A stretch of 64,000 bases of DNA from Micromonospora avicenniae (GTDB lineage: Bacteria > Actinomycetota > Actinomycetes > Mycobacteriales > Micromonosporaceae), in contig NZ_FTNF01000002.1 of assembly GCF_900156065.1 (NCBI RefSeq), forward strand, positions 62,001 through 126,000. Direction: 5' to 3'. Numbering within the stretch: position 1 is the stretch's first letter; each line of letters begins with the position of its first letter. Position numbers and translations under genes: made by a program. Below, piece by piece: positions 52,461 through 61,510 of this stretch. A model generated the notes under the pieces. That model saw nothing but the letters and a program-made list of their open reading frames with translations. It did no database searches and was not told where the DNA came from.

Positions 52461-53078
52461 TCATGACCCGACCGATGCCGGTTCTCGGCCCGCAGCGCGG
52501 CCTTTCATCACGTGCTCAAGCAGAGTAATCAGAACGTCCTTGCTCGAGTCCCGCTCCCTGGCGTCACACAGCATCACGGGCACCTCTGGGTCTAGGTTGA
52601 GCGCCAGCTTCACTTCGTCGATGCTGTACCTGCGCGCACCGTCGAAGCAGTTGACCGCCACCACGAACGGCAATCCGTGCTGCTCAAAGTAGTCGACAGA
52701 GGGAAAGCAGTCGGCCAAGCGGCGTGTGTCGGCGAGAACAACAGCGCCGAGGGCACCGAGGGCCAGCTCGTCCCAGACAAACCAGAACCGGTCTTGTCCA
52801 GGTGTACCGAAGAGATACAACACGAGGTCGTCGCCGAAGCTGATTCGACCGAAGTCCATAGCGACCGTGGTCGTTGACTTTGACTCCACCCCGGAGATGT
52901 CGTCGACCCCCACTCCCTGCTCGGACAGGAGCTCCTCCGTCCGCAGCGGCTTGGTCTCGCTAACGGCACCGACGAGGGTGGTTTTGCCGACGCCGAAGCC
53001 GCCGGCGACGAGGATTTTGACGGCAGTGGGTAGGACGGCGGCCCGGGCCTCGTCCCCGTCAGAGCGCTCGTAGTCCAT
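52461..53078 (-). CDS. cvnD: Conservon small GTP-binding protein (CvnD), copy 2
   Basis: 205 residues from MDYERSDGDEARAAV, overlapping cvnC by 20 bp. P-loop GGFGVGKTTLVG, switch STTTVAMDFGRI, LFGTPGQDRFWFVWDELALG and VVAVNCFDGARR are all kept. Compared with copy 1 the core is nearly the same while both ends differ. Last gene of the complete conservon, and probably of the whole unit that begins with the P450 gene. Confidence 0.93.
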   Translation of the reverse strand: MDYERSDGDEARAAVLPTAVKILVAGGFGVGKTTLVGAVSETKPLRTEELLSEQGVGVDDISGVESKSTTTVAMDFGRISFGDDLVLYLFGTPGQDRFWFVWDELALGALGAVVLADTRRLADCFPSVDYFEQHGLPFVVAVNCFDGARRYSIDEVKLALNLDPEVPVMLCDARERDSSKDVLITLLEHVMKGRAAGREPASVGS

Positions 53079-53439
53079 TGATCAGTGCCTCAAATACGCG
53101 GTTGTCGGGAAGGTTGGTGTGTTGCGCGGGCTCGGTGACTCGCACGAGCTGCCGAGCGAGCAGGTCGTCAAGCAGGACACGAACCGTGCCTAGAGGCAGG
53201 CCGAGGTGCGCGGCTACCTCGGCCATCGCCAGAGGGCGTTCCTGACAGAGTCCGACGATCCTGATGTGCTCTGGTCCGATGCCGACCTCGGCCGGTGGCG
53301 CCACCCGGGTGGCGGCCACCAGCGAGATCACGTTGAAGCGGTTCTTCGCGATGGCGCGGCCCCGGGTCATCGCGTACGGCCGCACCACGGGTCCCGCGTC
53401 GTCGTCCACCCACCGCGGCTCTGCATCCGACGTTGTCAT
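53059..53439 (-). CDS. cvnC: Conservon DUF742 protein (CvnC), copy 2
   Basis: 126 residues. WVDDDAGPVVRPYAMTRGRA at the start, helix-turn-helix AMAEVAAHLGLPLGTVRVLL, and LPDNRVFEALINGLRAL at the end. It follows cvnB by 8 bp and overlaps cvnD by 20 bp, exactly as in copy 1, so the two loci share one ancestor. Confidence 0.93.
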   Translation of the reverse strand: MTTSDAEPRWVDDDAGPVVRPYAMTRGRAIAKNRFNVISLVAATRVAPPAEVGIGPEHIRIVGLCQERPLAMAEVAAHLGLPLGTVRVLLDDLLARQLVRVTEPAQHTNLPDNRVFEALINGLRAL

Positions 53440-53447
53440 CGCGGCTC

Positions 53448-53870
53448 CTAGCTGCGTGCCGACGTCTGAGGAGTTCGAGACGGCGACGCGAGATACTTGC
53501 CCGCGCGGTCGACAAGCGTGGTCATCTCGTAGGCGACAAGCCCGAGGTCGGCGTCCACCGCCGCCAGAACCGCGAGGCAGGCCCCGTAACCGGCGGCGGT
53601 GACCAGCAGGAAGGACTTCTCCAGCTCGATGATGGTCTGCTGGACAGCGCCACCGCCGAATCGTGTTCCGGCGCCCTTGGCAAGGCTGTGGATGCCTGAC
53701 GCGATGGCAGCCAGGTGTTCACCGTCGTCGCGGTTCAAATCAGCTGACGCGGCGATGAGCAGCCCGTCGACGGAGAGAACGATGGCGTGCTCGGCCTGCT
53801 TCACCCGACCCACCAGGTCGTCCAGCAAGAAGGCAAGATCGCTGCTGGATCTGTGCTGTTGCTGTACCAC
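53448..53870 (-). CDS. cvnB: Conservon roadblock/LC7 protein (CvnB), copy 2
   Basis: 140 residues, the same length as copy 1. Roadblock features are LAFLLDDLVGRVKQAEHAIV, SVDGLLIAASADLNRDDG and TIIELEKSFLLVTAAG. It lies 15 bp after cvnA. The roadblock protein is expected to bridge the kinase-like CvnA and the G protein. Confidence 0.93.
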   Translation of the reverse strand: MVQQQHRSSSDLAFLLDDLVGRVKQAEHAIVLSVDGLLIAASADLNRDDGEHLAAIASGIHSLAKGAGTRFGGGAVQQTIIELEKSFLLVTAAGYGACLAVLAAVDADLGLVAYEMTTLVDRAGKYLASPSRTPQTSARS

Positions 53871-53885
53871 TTCGAGTTCCTCTTT

Positions 53886-56288
53886 CTACCGTTCGGTCTC
53901 GGTCGCTGCCGAGCCATCGGTGTCCCGTGGGTCCGTGTCCTTGTCGTCGCCGAGTCGGCGCTCCGTCTCCGCACGACCGCGCTGGGTGCCCTTTTGGTAG
54001 GAGCTCATCATCATGCGGACGCGGTCGGGGTTTCGCGCCGGCTCATCCTCATCCGTGCTTTCCGCCGCTGGGCGTTTGTTGTCGCGCAACTGCGGTGCCA
54101 GGCTGGTCTGTCGCACGCGGACCGGTAGCCCACTCGGCGTCTGGGATTCCTGCGCTGAAGGCGCCGCCGGTGGTGCCGACCGCGCGGGAAGCACGGAGGG
54201 GCTGCCGGTCGTCGCATCCGGCGTTCGCTGGCTCGGCACCTTATGCACGACGGGGGAACCGAGCTTGGGTGTCGGAGATGTCAGCGCAGAGATCGGGGCG
54301 TCGACGAGCCCCTCCGGGCGGCTGGGCGCGGTGAGCGCAGGTTGCCGCTCGGCCGGTTTGCCACTAGCCGTCTCGCCCTCGATGCCTCCCGCGCCTACGC
54401 CGGGGGCTGTGGCGTTGGTGACCAGCCCCATCGGGATGAGTACCACAGCGGTCGTGCCGCCATACGGGGAGGTCTTGAGGTGCACAACGCACTTGTGCCT
54501 ATCCGCCAGCCGACTGACCACGAACAGGCCAAGTTTGTTGGCGTTGGACAGCGAGAACTCCTGGTGCTGCGCGATCTGCTCGTTGGCCGCTTTGAGCTCT
54601 GCGGCGTCCATGCCCAGCCCGCGGTCTTCGATCTCAACGGCGAAGCCCCGCGCGACGAGCTGGCCGCGGACCTGCACCTCGGTGTGAGGAGGCGAGAACG
54701 ACAAAGCGTTCTCGATCAGCTCAGCGAGCAGGTGGATGATGTCACCGACCGCACGGCCGGCGAGGCCGACCGATTCGATCGGCATGACGCTGACCCGCTG
54801 GTAGTCCTCGACCTCCTGCACAGCGCCACGGACGACGTCGACCATCGGCACGTCGCGACGCCAGGCACGGGCGGGAGCCGCGCCCGACAGCACTACCAGG
54901 TTTTCGGCGTTGCGGCGCATACGAACGGCGAGGTGGTCCACGCGGAACAGGTCCTCAAGCTCTTCGGAGTCTTGCTCGCGGCGCTCCATCTCGTCGAGGA
55001 GCGAAACCTGCCGGTGAACGAGGCTCTGGGTACGCCGGGCAAGGCTTAGGAAGACATCGCGGACCCCTTGGCGCAACTGCGCCTGCATCACTGCGGTGGC
55101 GATCGCCGTCTCCTGGACCCGGTTGAACGCCTCGCCCACCTTGCCGATTTCATCGTCACCGAAGTCGAGTGGCGGCGCTTCGGCCGCGACGTCGACCTTC
55201 TCGCCGCGCCCGAGGCGCTCAACCACGCCCGGCAGTCGCTCGTCGGCTAGCTTGTGGGCTGCGGCGCTCAGACGCTGCAGCTGCGCGACCAGCGCGCGGG
55301 CGGTGGTAACGGAGACCACGATCGACGCGATGACAGCAAGCAGACCAAGACCGGCTGCGAGCAGCAGCCGAACGATGACCCACACCGCGACCGGGGCAGC
55401 CCGGTCAACGACCGCGTCGCCGGCGGACAGCACCATGTCTTGCAGCTCGGACAGAGCGGACTGAGAGGCATCGTTCCACTCCTGTGCCGAGACGGCTGGC
55501 TTGGACCTGGTGCGCTCGCTCTGAAGAATACGGTCTTCGATTTCGCGGAGTTTGGTGAACGACGGACCCGCGATCACCTGATCGAACTGGGTGCGCTCGG
55601 AGGGACGGAGCTGGTCCGAAGCCCGACCGGCCAGGAACCGCTGCGCGGCGACGAGCTGAGTGAATTCGACGTTTTCGGCGGGGGTGGTGCGCCCCGCGGC
55701 GAGAGCACCGGTGAGCAGTGCGTCCTCCTGGGACATTAGCTCGCGAATCCGGTAGAGCTCGATGAGGTTGCGGGTGTCCGCCTCGATGTCCGGGTCGTCG
55801 AGGCCGCCCACGACGTCGTAGAGCTGGAACATGGAGTCGACGACTTGGGTGTAAGCCTTCGCGGCTGCCGCGCGATCGAGGTCACGGCTGTCAATTGACT
55901 CGCGGGTGGCAGGCAGGGTGTTCAGCGCCGCAATCGCCGCGTCGACGGTGCGTTCGGCTTCGGCCCCAGCCATCAGGTCGGCTAGCCAGCTCTGGGCAGA
56001 CTCTCTGAACTCTGCCGCGGCAGCGTCGACCCTCTGCCGGCTCGCGGCCAACTCATCCTTGCCGGCTGAGCTGGACGAACCCAGCTGCGCCGTAGACAGC
56101 CGCCGTTCGACTTGCAACTCGAGCAGCAGGGGTTCGCTTGGCGCGACGATTTTGCTGTCGACTGTTTGGACTCCCAGCAGGTTGACCCCGTCCCGGAGCG
56201 TCACCCATGCCGCGAACGACCAGAGAGCGACCAGTGACACCAGGAGAGCGACAACCTTGGTGCGCAGATTGGTACCGCGAGACCGCAT
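53886..56288 (-). CDS. cvnA: Conservon sensor histidine-kinase-like protein (CvnA)
   Basis: 800 residues. An N-terminal membrane helix (residues 9-28) precedes a helical nitrate/nitrite-sensing-type (NIT) extracellular domain to about 285. A second helix (residues 298-325) and a HAMP linker follow. The HATPase domain has HLLAELIENALSFSPPHTEV near 520, EIEDRGLGMDAAEL, and NKLGLFVVSRLADRHKCVV. The final 200 residues are a Pro/Ser-rich tail ending MMMSSYQKGTQRGRAE, a motif also found in the mosaic ORF of copy 1. No typical phosphoacceptor His box is clear. It lies 179 bp after the class II cyclase and may have its own promoter there. Confidence 0.92.
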   Translation of the reverse strand: MRSRGTNLRTKVVALLVSLVALWSFAAWVTLRDGVNLLGVQTVDSKIVAPSEPLLLELQVERRLSTAQLGSSSSAGKDELAASRQRVDAAAAEFRESAQSWLADLMAGAEAERTVDAAIAALNTLPATRESIDSRDLDRAAAAKAYTQVVDSMFQLYDVVGGLDDPDIEADTRNLIELYRIRELMSQEDALLTGALAAGRTTPAENVEFTQLVAAQRFLAGRASDQLRPSERTQFDQVIAGPSFTKLREIEDRILQSERTRSKPAVSAQEWNDASQSALSELQDMVLSAGDAVVDRAAPVAVWVIVRLLLAAGLGLLAVIASIVVSVTTARALVAQLQRLSAAAHKLADERLPGVVERLGRGEKVDVAAEAPPLDFGDDEIGKVGEAFNRVQETAIATAVMQAQLRQGVRDVFLSLARRTQSLVHRQVSLLDEMERREQDSEELEDLFRVDHLAVRMRRNAENLVVLSGAAPARAWRRDVPMVDVVRGAVQEVEDYQRVSVMPIESVGLAGRAVGDIIHLLAELIENALSFSPPHTEVQVRGQLVARGFAVEIEDRGLGMDAAELKAANEQIAQHQEFSLSNANKLGLFVVSRLADRHKCVVHLKTSPYGGTTAVVLIPMGLVTNATAPGVGAGGIEGETASGKPAERQPALTAPSRPEGLVDAPISALTSPTPKLGSPVVHKVPSQRTPDATTGSPSVLPARSAPPAAPSAQESQTPSGLPVRVRQTSLAPQLRDNKRPAAESTDEDEPARNPDRVRMMMSSYQKGTQRGRAETERRLGDDKDTDPRDTDGSAATETER

Positions 56289-56467
56289 TAGACCGTCCCA
56301 TGCCGGACATCATTCGCTTGTCGGCGATGTTTGCCGTACAAGCCTTCGAGTGTGCAGACCGGGGCACGCTAGCAGGAATCTGACTCATCACTCAAGGTCG
56401 CCTTGAACATCGACGGTACGTATCGAGAATCCGCAGTTGAGCGATGTGCGGGCATCGGCAATGCTCG

Positions 56468-58075
56468 TTACATCCTGCTGCCCGACAGATACTCCTGCCC
56501 ATGAGCCGTAGAGACACGCTCGGCTACGTGCCGTGCTGCGAGGACAGCTGCGCGAACGATCATGGTGGGGCGGTAGAGGTCCTTGTCGTGCCATAGCGCT
56601 GGCCCATCTTCCTCGCTGTGCTCCTCGAGGTACGCGCGGCCGCGCAGGAGAGCGGTGCCCGCGCCGGGCAGGTTCCGGCCGGCGGCCACAAGCACCTGTA
56701 TCGCGTACGCGGTTTCCTCCACGGTGCCGCCCCACCGGCCCCAGGAGCCGTCTACCCGTTGCGACGCGGCGACCCAACGCGCCGCCCGGACGAGAGCGCT
56801 GGCAGCCGATGGCTCGGCGGCATCAGCTACCGCGAGGGTGCAACACATAGTGGCGTAGTACGGAGAGGCGTGCCATCGGTCCTGCCAGCTACCGTCCGCC
56901 TGCTGACGGGCTTGCAGCGCGTCGACCAGGCGGCGGACGGCGACCGGGTAGCGCGTGGACGTGTTGGGCCGGGCAGCCACGTGCTGGGTGAGGGCATCCA
57001 GGACGTGCGCGTTGGTGGTCAGTGAAAACCCATCCTCCCCCGGCCATGTGCAGAAGCCTTGCGGCGTCTCGTACCGCCACAGGCACTCGGTGTCGCCCGG
57101 AGCGCCGAGGGCAGTGAGGGCATACAAGGTCACAGAGGTTGTGTCTGCGTCCGCCGGCAGCCCGGGCCCGGTCGGAATGCCGTCCACCGTGAGATCCGCT
57201 GTGAGGCTGCGGATGAGATCCGGCGATGCCGGAACCCTTAGTCCGGCCCGCTTCAGGCTGCTGACGACCCAGGAGCGCTCGAACGCCGTGATCGGTGTGG
57301 CACACGGCGCTAGGCTGCCGTGTCGCTTGACGACGGACTCCAGGTACGCGCGGGACGCGGGATGGTTCGCCGCGCCGCTAGGCCCTCCGAGCCACGCCGC
57401 GGTCGCCGCCGCCGATGCGCCAACGATGCCGTGCGGCGGCGGTTCGACGCCGCGGGCCTGCCGGGCGAGGTCACCGACGACCTCCAGAGCGTGCAGTAGC
57501 TTTTGCGGCACGCTGCCGCCACTGGCTATCAGCCTGCGGACCGCCGCGAGTCTCCGTCCGTCCATTCCGATCGGCAGGTTGAGAAGCGCGCCGGCGTGCC
57601 AGTGTTTCAGCTCGGTGATCGCCTCTGGCCGGGAGAGATGCGCGTTGATTGACTCGACCAGCGCCGGCACGATGAGTTCAATCGCGGGCGTGTCGGGGAT
57701 GGCGCGTACGGCAGGAAGCCACTTAGCGAGCGCCTGCAAGCCGCGATCCGCTGCGGCGAGCAAATCCTCCTGTGGTGACGTCCGCGCGACGGCGAGCAGA
57801 GCCTCGGTAGCGCTCAAGGTGGGAACGAGGGCGTATTCCCCGCGAGGGCCCCATCCGCCGTCTGGACGCTGACTGCTCAGCAGGAAGTTCACCCGATCGA
57901 CATGCCCAGTCAGCCAGGGCGCCAGGCTGACAAGTCGAGCGGTCTCGTACACAGACGGGGACACCTGACCGGCGGGCTCGCTTGCCATCGCGGCGAGCAG
58001 ACGCTCGATGGCGCCGGCACGCTGAGTCGGCAGAACGGCTGATGTGGTCGTTCCCGCTGCTTGGTTAGCGCTCAA
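56468..58075 (-). CDS. Class II terpene cyclase (diterpene type)
   Basis: 535 residues with the beta-gamma double alpha-barrel pattern of bacterial class II cyclases: QW-like repeats QRPDGGWGPRGEYAL near residue 70, QADGSWQDRWHASPYYA near 405 and RVDGSWGRWGGTVEETAYAI near 465. The acid motif is D309-A-D311-T-T, in place of the usual DxDD. The enzyme would protonate and cyclise a prenyl diphosphate, leaving the diphosphate for a class I enzyme. It overlaps the class I gene by 11 bp. The start ATG at 58075 is fixed by that overlap. The exact substrate (C20 or C15) is uncertain. Confidence 0.87.
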   Translation of the reverse strand: MSANQAAGTTTSAVLPTQRAGAIERLLAAMASEPAGQVSPSVYETARLVSLAPWLTGHVDRVNFLLSSQRPDGGWGPRGEYALVPTLSATEALLAVARTSPQEDLLAAADRGLQALAKWLPAVRAIPDTPAIELIVPALVESINAHLSRPEAITELKHWHAGALLNLPIGMDGRRLAAVRRLIASGGSVPQKLLHALEVVGDLARQARGVEPPPHGIVGASAAATAAWLGGPSGAANHPASRAYLESVVKRHGSLAPCATPITAFERSWVVSSLKRAGLRVPASPDLIRSLTADLTVDGIPTGPGLPADADTTSVTLYALTALGAPGDTECLWRYETPQGFCTWPGEDGFSLTTNAHVLDALTQHVAARPNTSTRYPVAVRRLVDALQARQQADGSWQDRWHASPYYATMCCTLAVADAAEPSAASALVRAARWVAASQRVDGSWGRWGGTVEETAYAIQVLVAAGRNLPGAGTALLRGRAYLEEHSEEDGPALWHDKDLYRPTMIVRAAVLAARHVAERVSTAHGQEYLSGSRM

Positions 58076-58973
58076 AGCTGCCCCAGAAGTCGGTGCCGTG
58101 GTAGAAGCCCGTGGTGAAGCCGATCTCGCGGGCCAGGTAGTGGGCCTGTTGGGGGCAGAGTGCCTCCACGCTGCTGTCCAGGAGGTCCCGGCACTGGCTG
58201 ATGCGGTCGGCCACCCGCCGCTGGATGTCGTCCCGGTCGACGCCGAGCATGAGCCCGTTGAGGTCGCCGGACTTCAGGTCCCGCTCGTAGCTGGCCAGGT
58301 CGTTGACCAGCCGAAGCACCTGCTGCACCTCCCTGCTCGCCGCTATCAGCTCGGGGAGGTGGTCCAGCGTGTCCTCGTCACCCGTCGCGATCCAGTGAGA
58401 CACGTTGACAAAGGTCGCGCCGTAGTTGTCGGCGTTGGCGAGGTACTCCGCGAAGGTGGGCAACTGCGTCTCGTCGGTCGCCCGGGCGGCCCGCCACCGC
58501 CACTCGCGCGCGTCGGCGGTGAGAACCCTGCGGACTTCCTCACGCCAGAGCGGCTGCACCGCGCCGAACGACGCGGTGGTGGCCAGCTCGTCGCGGATCT
58601 CGGCGAGGAACTGGCCAAGCTCGTCTTCTTCTGCGGGAGCATCACCGTCGGCGACGCTGAGGCAAGCGGAGACGGTCGCCTCAACCTCGTCGACAGTGGC
58701 TGCGACGTTGTCGATCCGCCAGTCCTCGGCGGTGATCCACAGCGAGGCGCGGTTGGCGACCCGGAGTTGCTCGGCCGTGCACCACGGAGCGATGAACGCC
58801 GTGCTCAGCGCCAGGGCACTGAGCATGGCATCGTCGACCGGCGGGTTGGGGAACAACTTCGGGTATGCCGCTACCCGCTTCTGCAGGTCGCGTTGACCGC
58901 GGGCGGCGAGTGAGCAGATGCGTCCCTGCTCGGTGGCGACCGTGAGCCCGTCGCGGACGGCGTACGGAGGCAC
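58065..58973 (-). CDS. Class I terpene synthase
   Basis: 302 residues, the size of single-domain bacterial class I enzymes. The second metal motif is NDLASYERD at residues 224-232, an NSE-type variant ending in Asp. The first metal motif should lie at residues 82-89 (AEDWRIDN), which has two Asp four apart rather than DDxxD. It would ionise the product of the class II cyclase and complete the ring system. It lies 12 bp after the P450 gene and overlaps the cyclase gene, so all three are one transcript. Confidence 0.82.
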   Translation of the reverse strand: MPPYAVRDGLTVATEQGRICSLAARGQRDLQKRVAAYPKLFPNPPVDDAMLSALALSTAFIAPWCTAEQLRVANRASLWITAEDWRIDNVAATVDEVEATVSACLSVADGDAPAEEDELGQFLAEIRDELATTASFGAVQPLWREEVRRVLTADAREWRWRAARATDETQLPTFAEYLANADNYGATFVNVSHWIATGDEDTLDHLPELIAASREVQQVLRLVNDLASYERDLKSGDLNGLMLGVDRDDIQRRVADRISQCRDLLDSSVEALCPQQAHYLAREIGFTTGFYHGTDFWGSFER

Positions 58974-58985
58974 GATGGTGTGCTC

Positions 58986-60368
58986 CTATCGGGTGACGGA
59001 TCGTTTGAGAGGAATCAAGGTCATCTCTACCCTGCGCGCTGGGCGCAGCGAGGCGGCGACCCGGGCCCCGGGCATGGTGGAGTCGGTGAGCCTGAACCGG
59101 TACCGGCTGAGCAGCGTGCTGACGATCAGCACGGCCTCCAGGTTGAACAGGTGCTCGCCGAGGCAACGGTGCATCCCAGCCCCGAATGGGTAGTGGGCAT
59201 AGCGGTGCTGGCCGTCGGCAGCGGCGCGGCCGGGCGCGAACCGTTCGGGGTCGAACTCCGTTGCCGTCGGCCCCCACCAGGCGGACATGCGCTGGGTCGC
59301 GTACGGCGAAAGGATAATCGTCGCGCCCTTGTCGATGCGCACTCCGCCGAGCACATCGTCGGCGGCCGCGCGGCGAGGCACGATCCAGCCCGCCGGGTAC
59401 AGCCGGAGGAGTTCCTCCAGGACCATCTTGGTGTAGGTCAGCTCGGACAGATGGTCGGCGTTGACCGGCCCGGGTCCGACCACGCGCTCGATCTCGTCGA
59501 CCAGCCTGTCGGCGATGTGGGGGTGGTTGGCGAGCACTGGCCACAGCCAGGTCAGCACCACGTAGCTGGTCTCGGTGGTCACGGCGACCATCGACACCAG
59601 GTCGTCACGCATCTGCTTCTCGCTCAGTGGCTGGCCGTCGGGGGTCCGGGCTTGTGCGAGCGTGGACAGCACGTCGTCGCCGTCATTCGGTTCGCGTACG
59701 GCCTCGCGGAGCACCGGTAACAGGATGTTGTCGATGCCCTGCACTGCGGCGCGGAAGCGCCGGTCTCCGGGCATCGGAACCCACCACGGCATGAACGGTG
59801 CCAGCAGTCGCGGAGCCATCGCGGTGACGATGGTCTCCTGGGCGGCTATGATCCGTAGCCCGTCCTGAACCGAGATGCGGTCGGCGAAGAAGACTCTCAT
59901 GATGGCGCTGCAGACGATTCGCGACAGCTCACGTCCGACGTCGACCGGCTGCCCGGCGGCCGCGGGGGCGTCGAGTTCGTCGACCGCCGTGGCGATCGCA
60001 TCGGCCATGGTCTCGACCAGGCGGTTGATGCGGGCGGGCCGGAACAGCGGCGCGAGGATGCGGCGGCTCGCCGCCCACGTCTCGCCCTCGGCGAGGATGC
60101 CATCGCCGACGAGCTGCCGGACGGAGCGCCAGAGCGCGGTGTCGTCGCCTCGCGGGTAGATAGCCGCCTTCTCTTGCAGGACCTCCTGCACGTGGGCAGG
60201 GTTGGTGACCAGGTAGGGGCGTGAGACGCCGAGCGAGACACGCACGACGTCCCCGCCGGACTGGTTGCCGACGTCGACGAGAGCGCCGTGAGCGTCACGG
60301 ACGACCGACGGTAGGGCCCGCCAAGCGGGGATCACCTTGGCGCGGGCTCCTGGCAGTGATCTAGACAT
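58986..60368 (-). CDS. Cytochrome P450
   Basis: 460 residues from MSRSLPGARAKVIPAWRAL at 60368. The heme-binding motif is FGAGMHRCLGEH near residue 405, and the ExxR motif is EELLR near 325. The oxygen-binding helix reads MVAVTTETSY, without the usual (A/G)Gx(D/E)T. Position suggests oxidation of the terpene made by the next two enzymes. No ferredoxin or reductase gene is nearby. Its N-terminal third has a relative in the mosaic ORF of the other conservon. Confidence 0.9.
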   Translation of the reverse strand: MSRSLPGARAKVIPAWRALPSVVRDAHGALVDVGNQSGGDVVRVSLGVSRPYLVTNPAHVQEVLQEKAAIYPRGDDTALWRSVRQLVGDGILAEGETWAASRRILAPLFRPARINRLVETMADAIATAVDELDAPAAAGQPVDVGRELSRIVCSAIMRVFFADRISVQDGLRIIAAQETIVTAMAPRLLAPFMPWWVPMPGDRRFRAAVQGIDNILLPVLREAVREPNDGDDVLSTLAQARTPDGQPLSEKQMRDDLVSMVAVTTETSYVVLTWLWPVLANHPHIADRLVDEIERVVGPGPVNADHLSELTYTKMVLEELLRLYPAGWIVPRRAAADDVLGGVRIDKGATIILSPYATQRMSAWWGPTATEFDPERFAPGRAAADGQHRYAHYPFGAGMHRCLGEHLFNLEAVLIVSTLLSRYRFRLTDSTMPGARVAASLRPARRVEMTLIPLKRSVTR

Positions 60369-61156
60369 GCGAATTCTCCACAATGCCCCTTCCCCACCGG
60401 CGGCGGAGCCTAATTGATCCGCGGCTCAGGATCTAAGCGGCGTTAAGTGTCCTCTCTGCACCTACCGTCATGCAATGTGTGATCGGCTTCGCTTTCAGTG
60501 TGGGCGGTTTCCACCCCTTCCTGTCGCTCGCGGGGCGAGGCGTCCTTGCTGGTCGGCGCCGGATCAGCAGGCCTCCGGCTGTTCCTCGCATGCAAGGGAC
60601 ACGTGGACGATGGACCGTCGAACGTGGTGCGTGACGTGAGTGGCAGTCCTGTCCGGGTGGCTCACGGCACCGTGGCAGCATGCGTGGCGTGCGGCCCTCC
60701 AATGACGACCGAGCGGTTGCCGCAGCGTGCGCCGTTAGAGGTGGCCGGCAACGTGTGCCGTGTGTTTCGCGGTGCCAGGCGAGGCGTGCCGCATGGTGTT
60801 GTCGGAGCCGGGCCAGAAAGCTGGGGCTCGGTGGCCGAACGCCGAAGGTGCACCGGCGGCGACGGGCAGCAGCCAGTGACGCGGCACGTCGCCAGTCGCA
60901 TGCGCCGGGCGGAGCGCCCGAGGATGGCACGCAACCGGCGGACGATCCCCTGCCTGCGGGGGGAGCAGCCGGCTGGCCGGGTAGGTCAACGGGCCGGGGC
61001 TGGGGCGGGCTGACGGGCAGCGGTCAGCGACGTCGCGAGGCGGCGGCCACCCCGCGAGCGGCAACCGCGACGGGTCATGATCAGGCCCTACAGGCAGGTC
61101 GGACGACCGGATCGGCGGGGTAACCTGCGCGGCCCCAGGCGCCCTGTGCCAGGCTC
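60369..61156. other. 788-bp gap without a supported gene
   Basis: Several long frames are open on both strands here, but all are Arg/Pro/Gly-rich, lack good ribosome binding sites and show no recognisable domain. The region includes the promoter of the P450-terpene-conservon unit (right-hand side of 60369) and the start region of the DUF2630 gene, with TAACCT at 61121-61126. GC content is lower than in the flanking genes, and it may be decayed DNA. Confidence 0.5.
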
Positions 61157-61411
61157 ATGGACATGGACGACAAGAACATCCTGAACCGGATCTCCGAGCT
61201 GGTCGACGAGGAGCACCAGCTGCGCGCGGCCGCGCAGGCCCACGAGAAGGGCACCGACGAGGAGGCGCAGAACCGGCTGCGCGAGCTGGAGGAGTCGCTC
61301 GACCAGTGCTGGGACCTGCTGCGCCGGCGTCGCGCCGCCCGGGCCACCCACGGCGACCCGGACGCCGAGGGCGTACGACCCAAGCCCGAGGTCGAGCGCT
61401 ACCTCCAGTGA
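61157..61411 (+). CDS. DUF2630 family protein
   Basis: 84 residues; an ATG six bases later (MDDKNILNRI) is equally possible. The whole protein matches the DUF2630 pattern: ISELVDEEHQLRAAAQAHEK, ESLDQCWDLLRRRRAAR and the end RPKPEVERYLQ. It is a helical, coiled-coil-like small protein of unknown function, common in actinobacteria. It converges on the RIO kinase gene. Confidence 0.88.
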   Translation: MDMDDKNILNRISELVDEEHQLRAAAQAHEKGTDEEAQNRLRELEESLDQCWDLLRRRRAARATHGDPDAEGVRPKPEVERYLQ

Positions 61412-61418
61412 CCCTGAG

Positions 61419-61507
61419 GGGTGGGCCGGGCGGCTTCGCCGCCACGGTGCCGGACCCGGGAGATGCCCGGTCGCGCCGGACCCGTGGCGCGGCCGCCCGG
61501 CCCACCC
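61419..61507. terminator. Bidirectional terminator between DUF2630 and RIO kinase genes
   Basis: GGGTGGGCCGGGCGGC (61419-61434) and its exact complement (61492-61507) bound a region that can form a further inner hairpin. Confidence 0.65.
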
Positions 61508-61510
61508 GCT

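Noticed and set aside
60433-61123. Open frames between the P450 and DUF2630 genes
   Set aside because: All are Arg/Pro-rich, overlap each other on both strands, and lack starts and recognisable domains.
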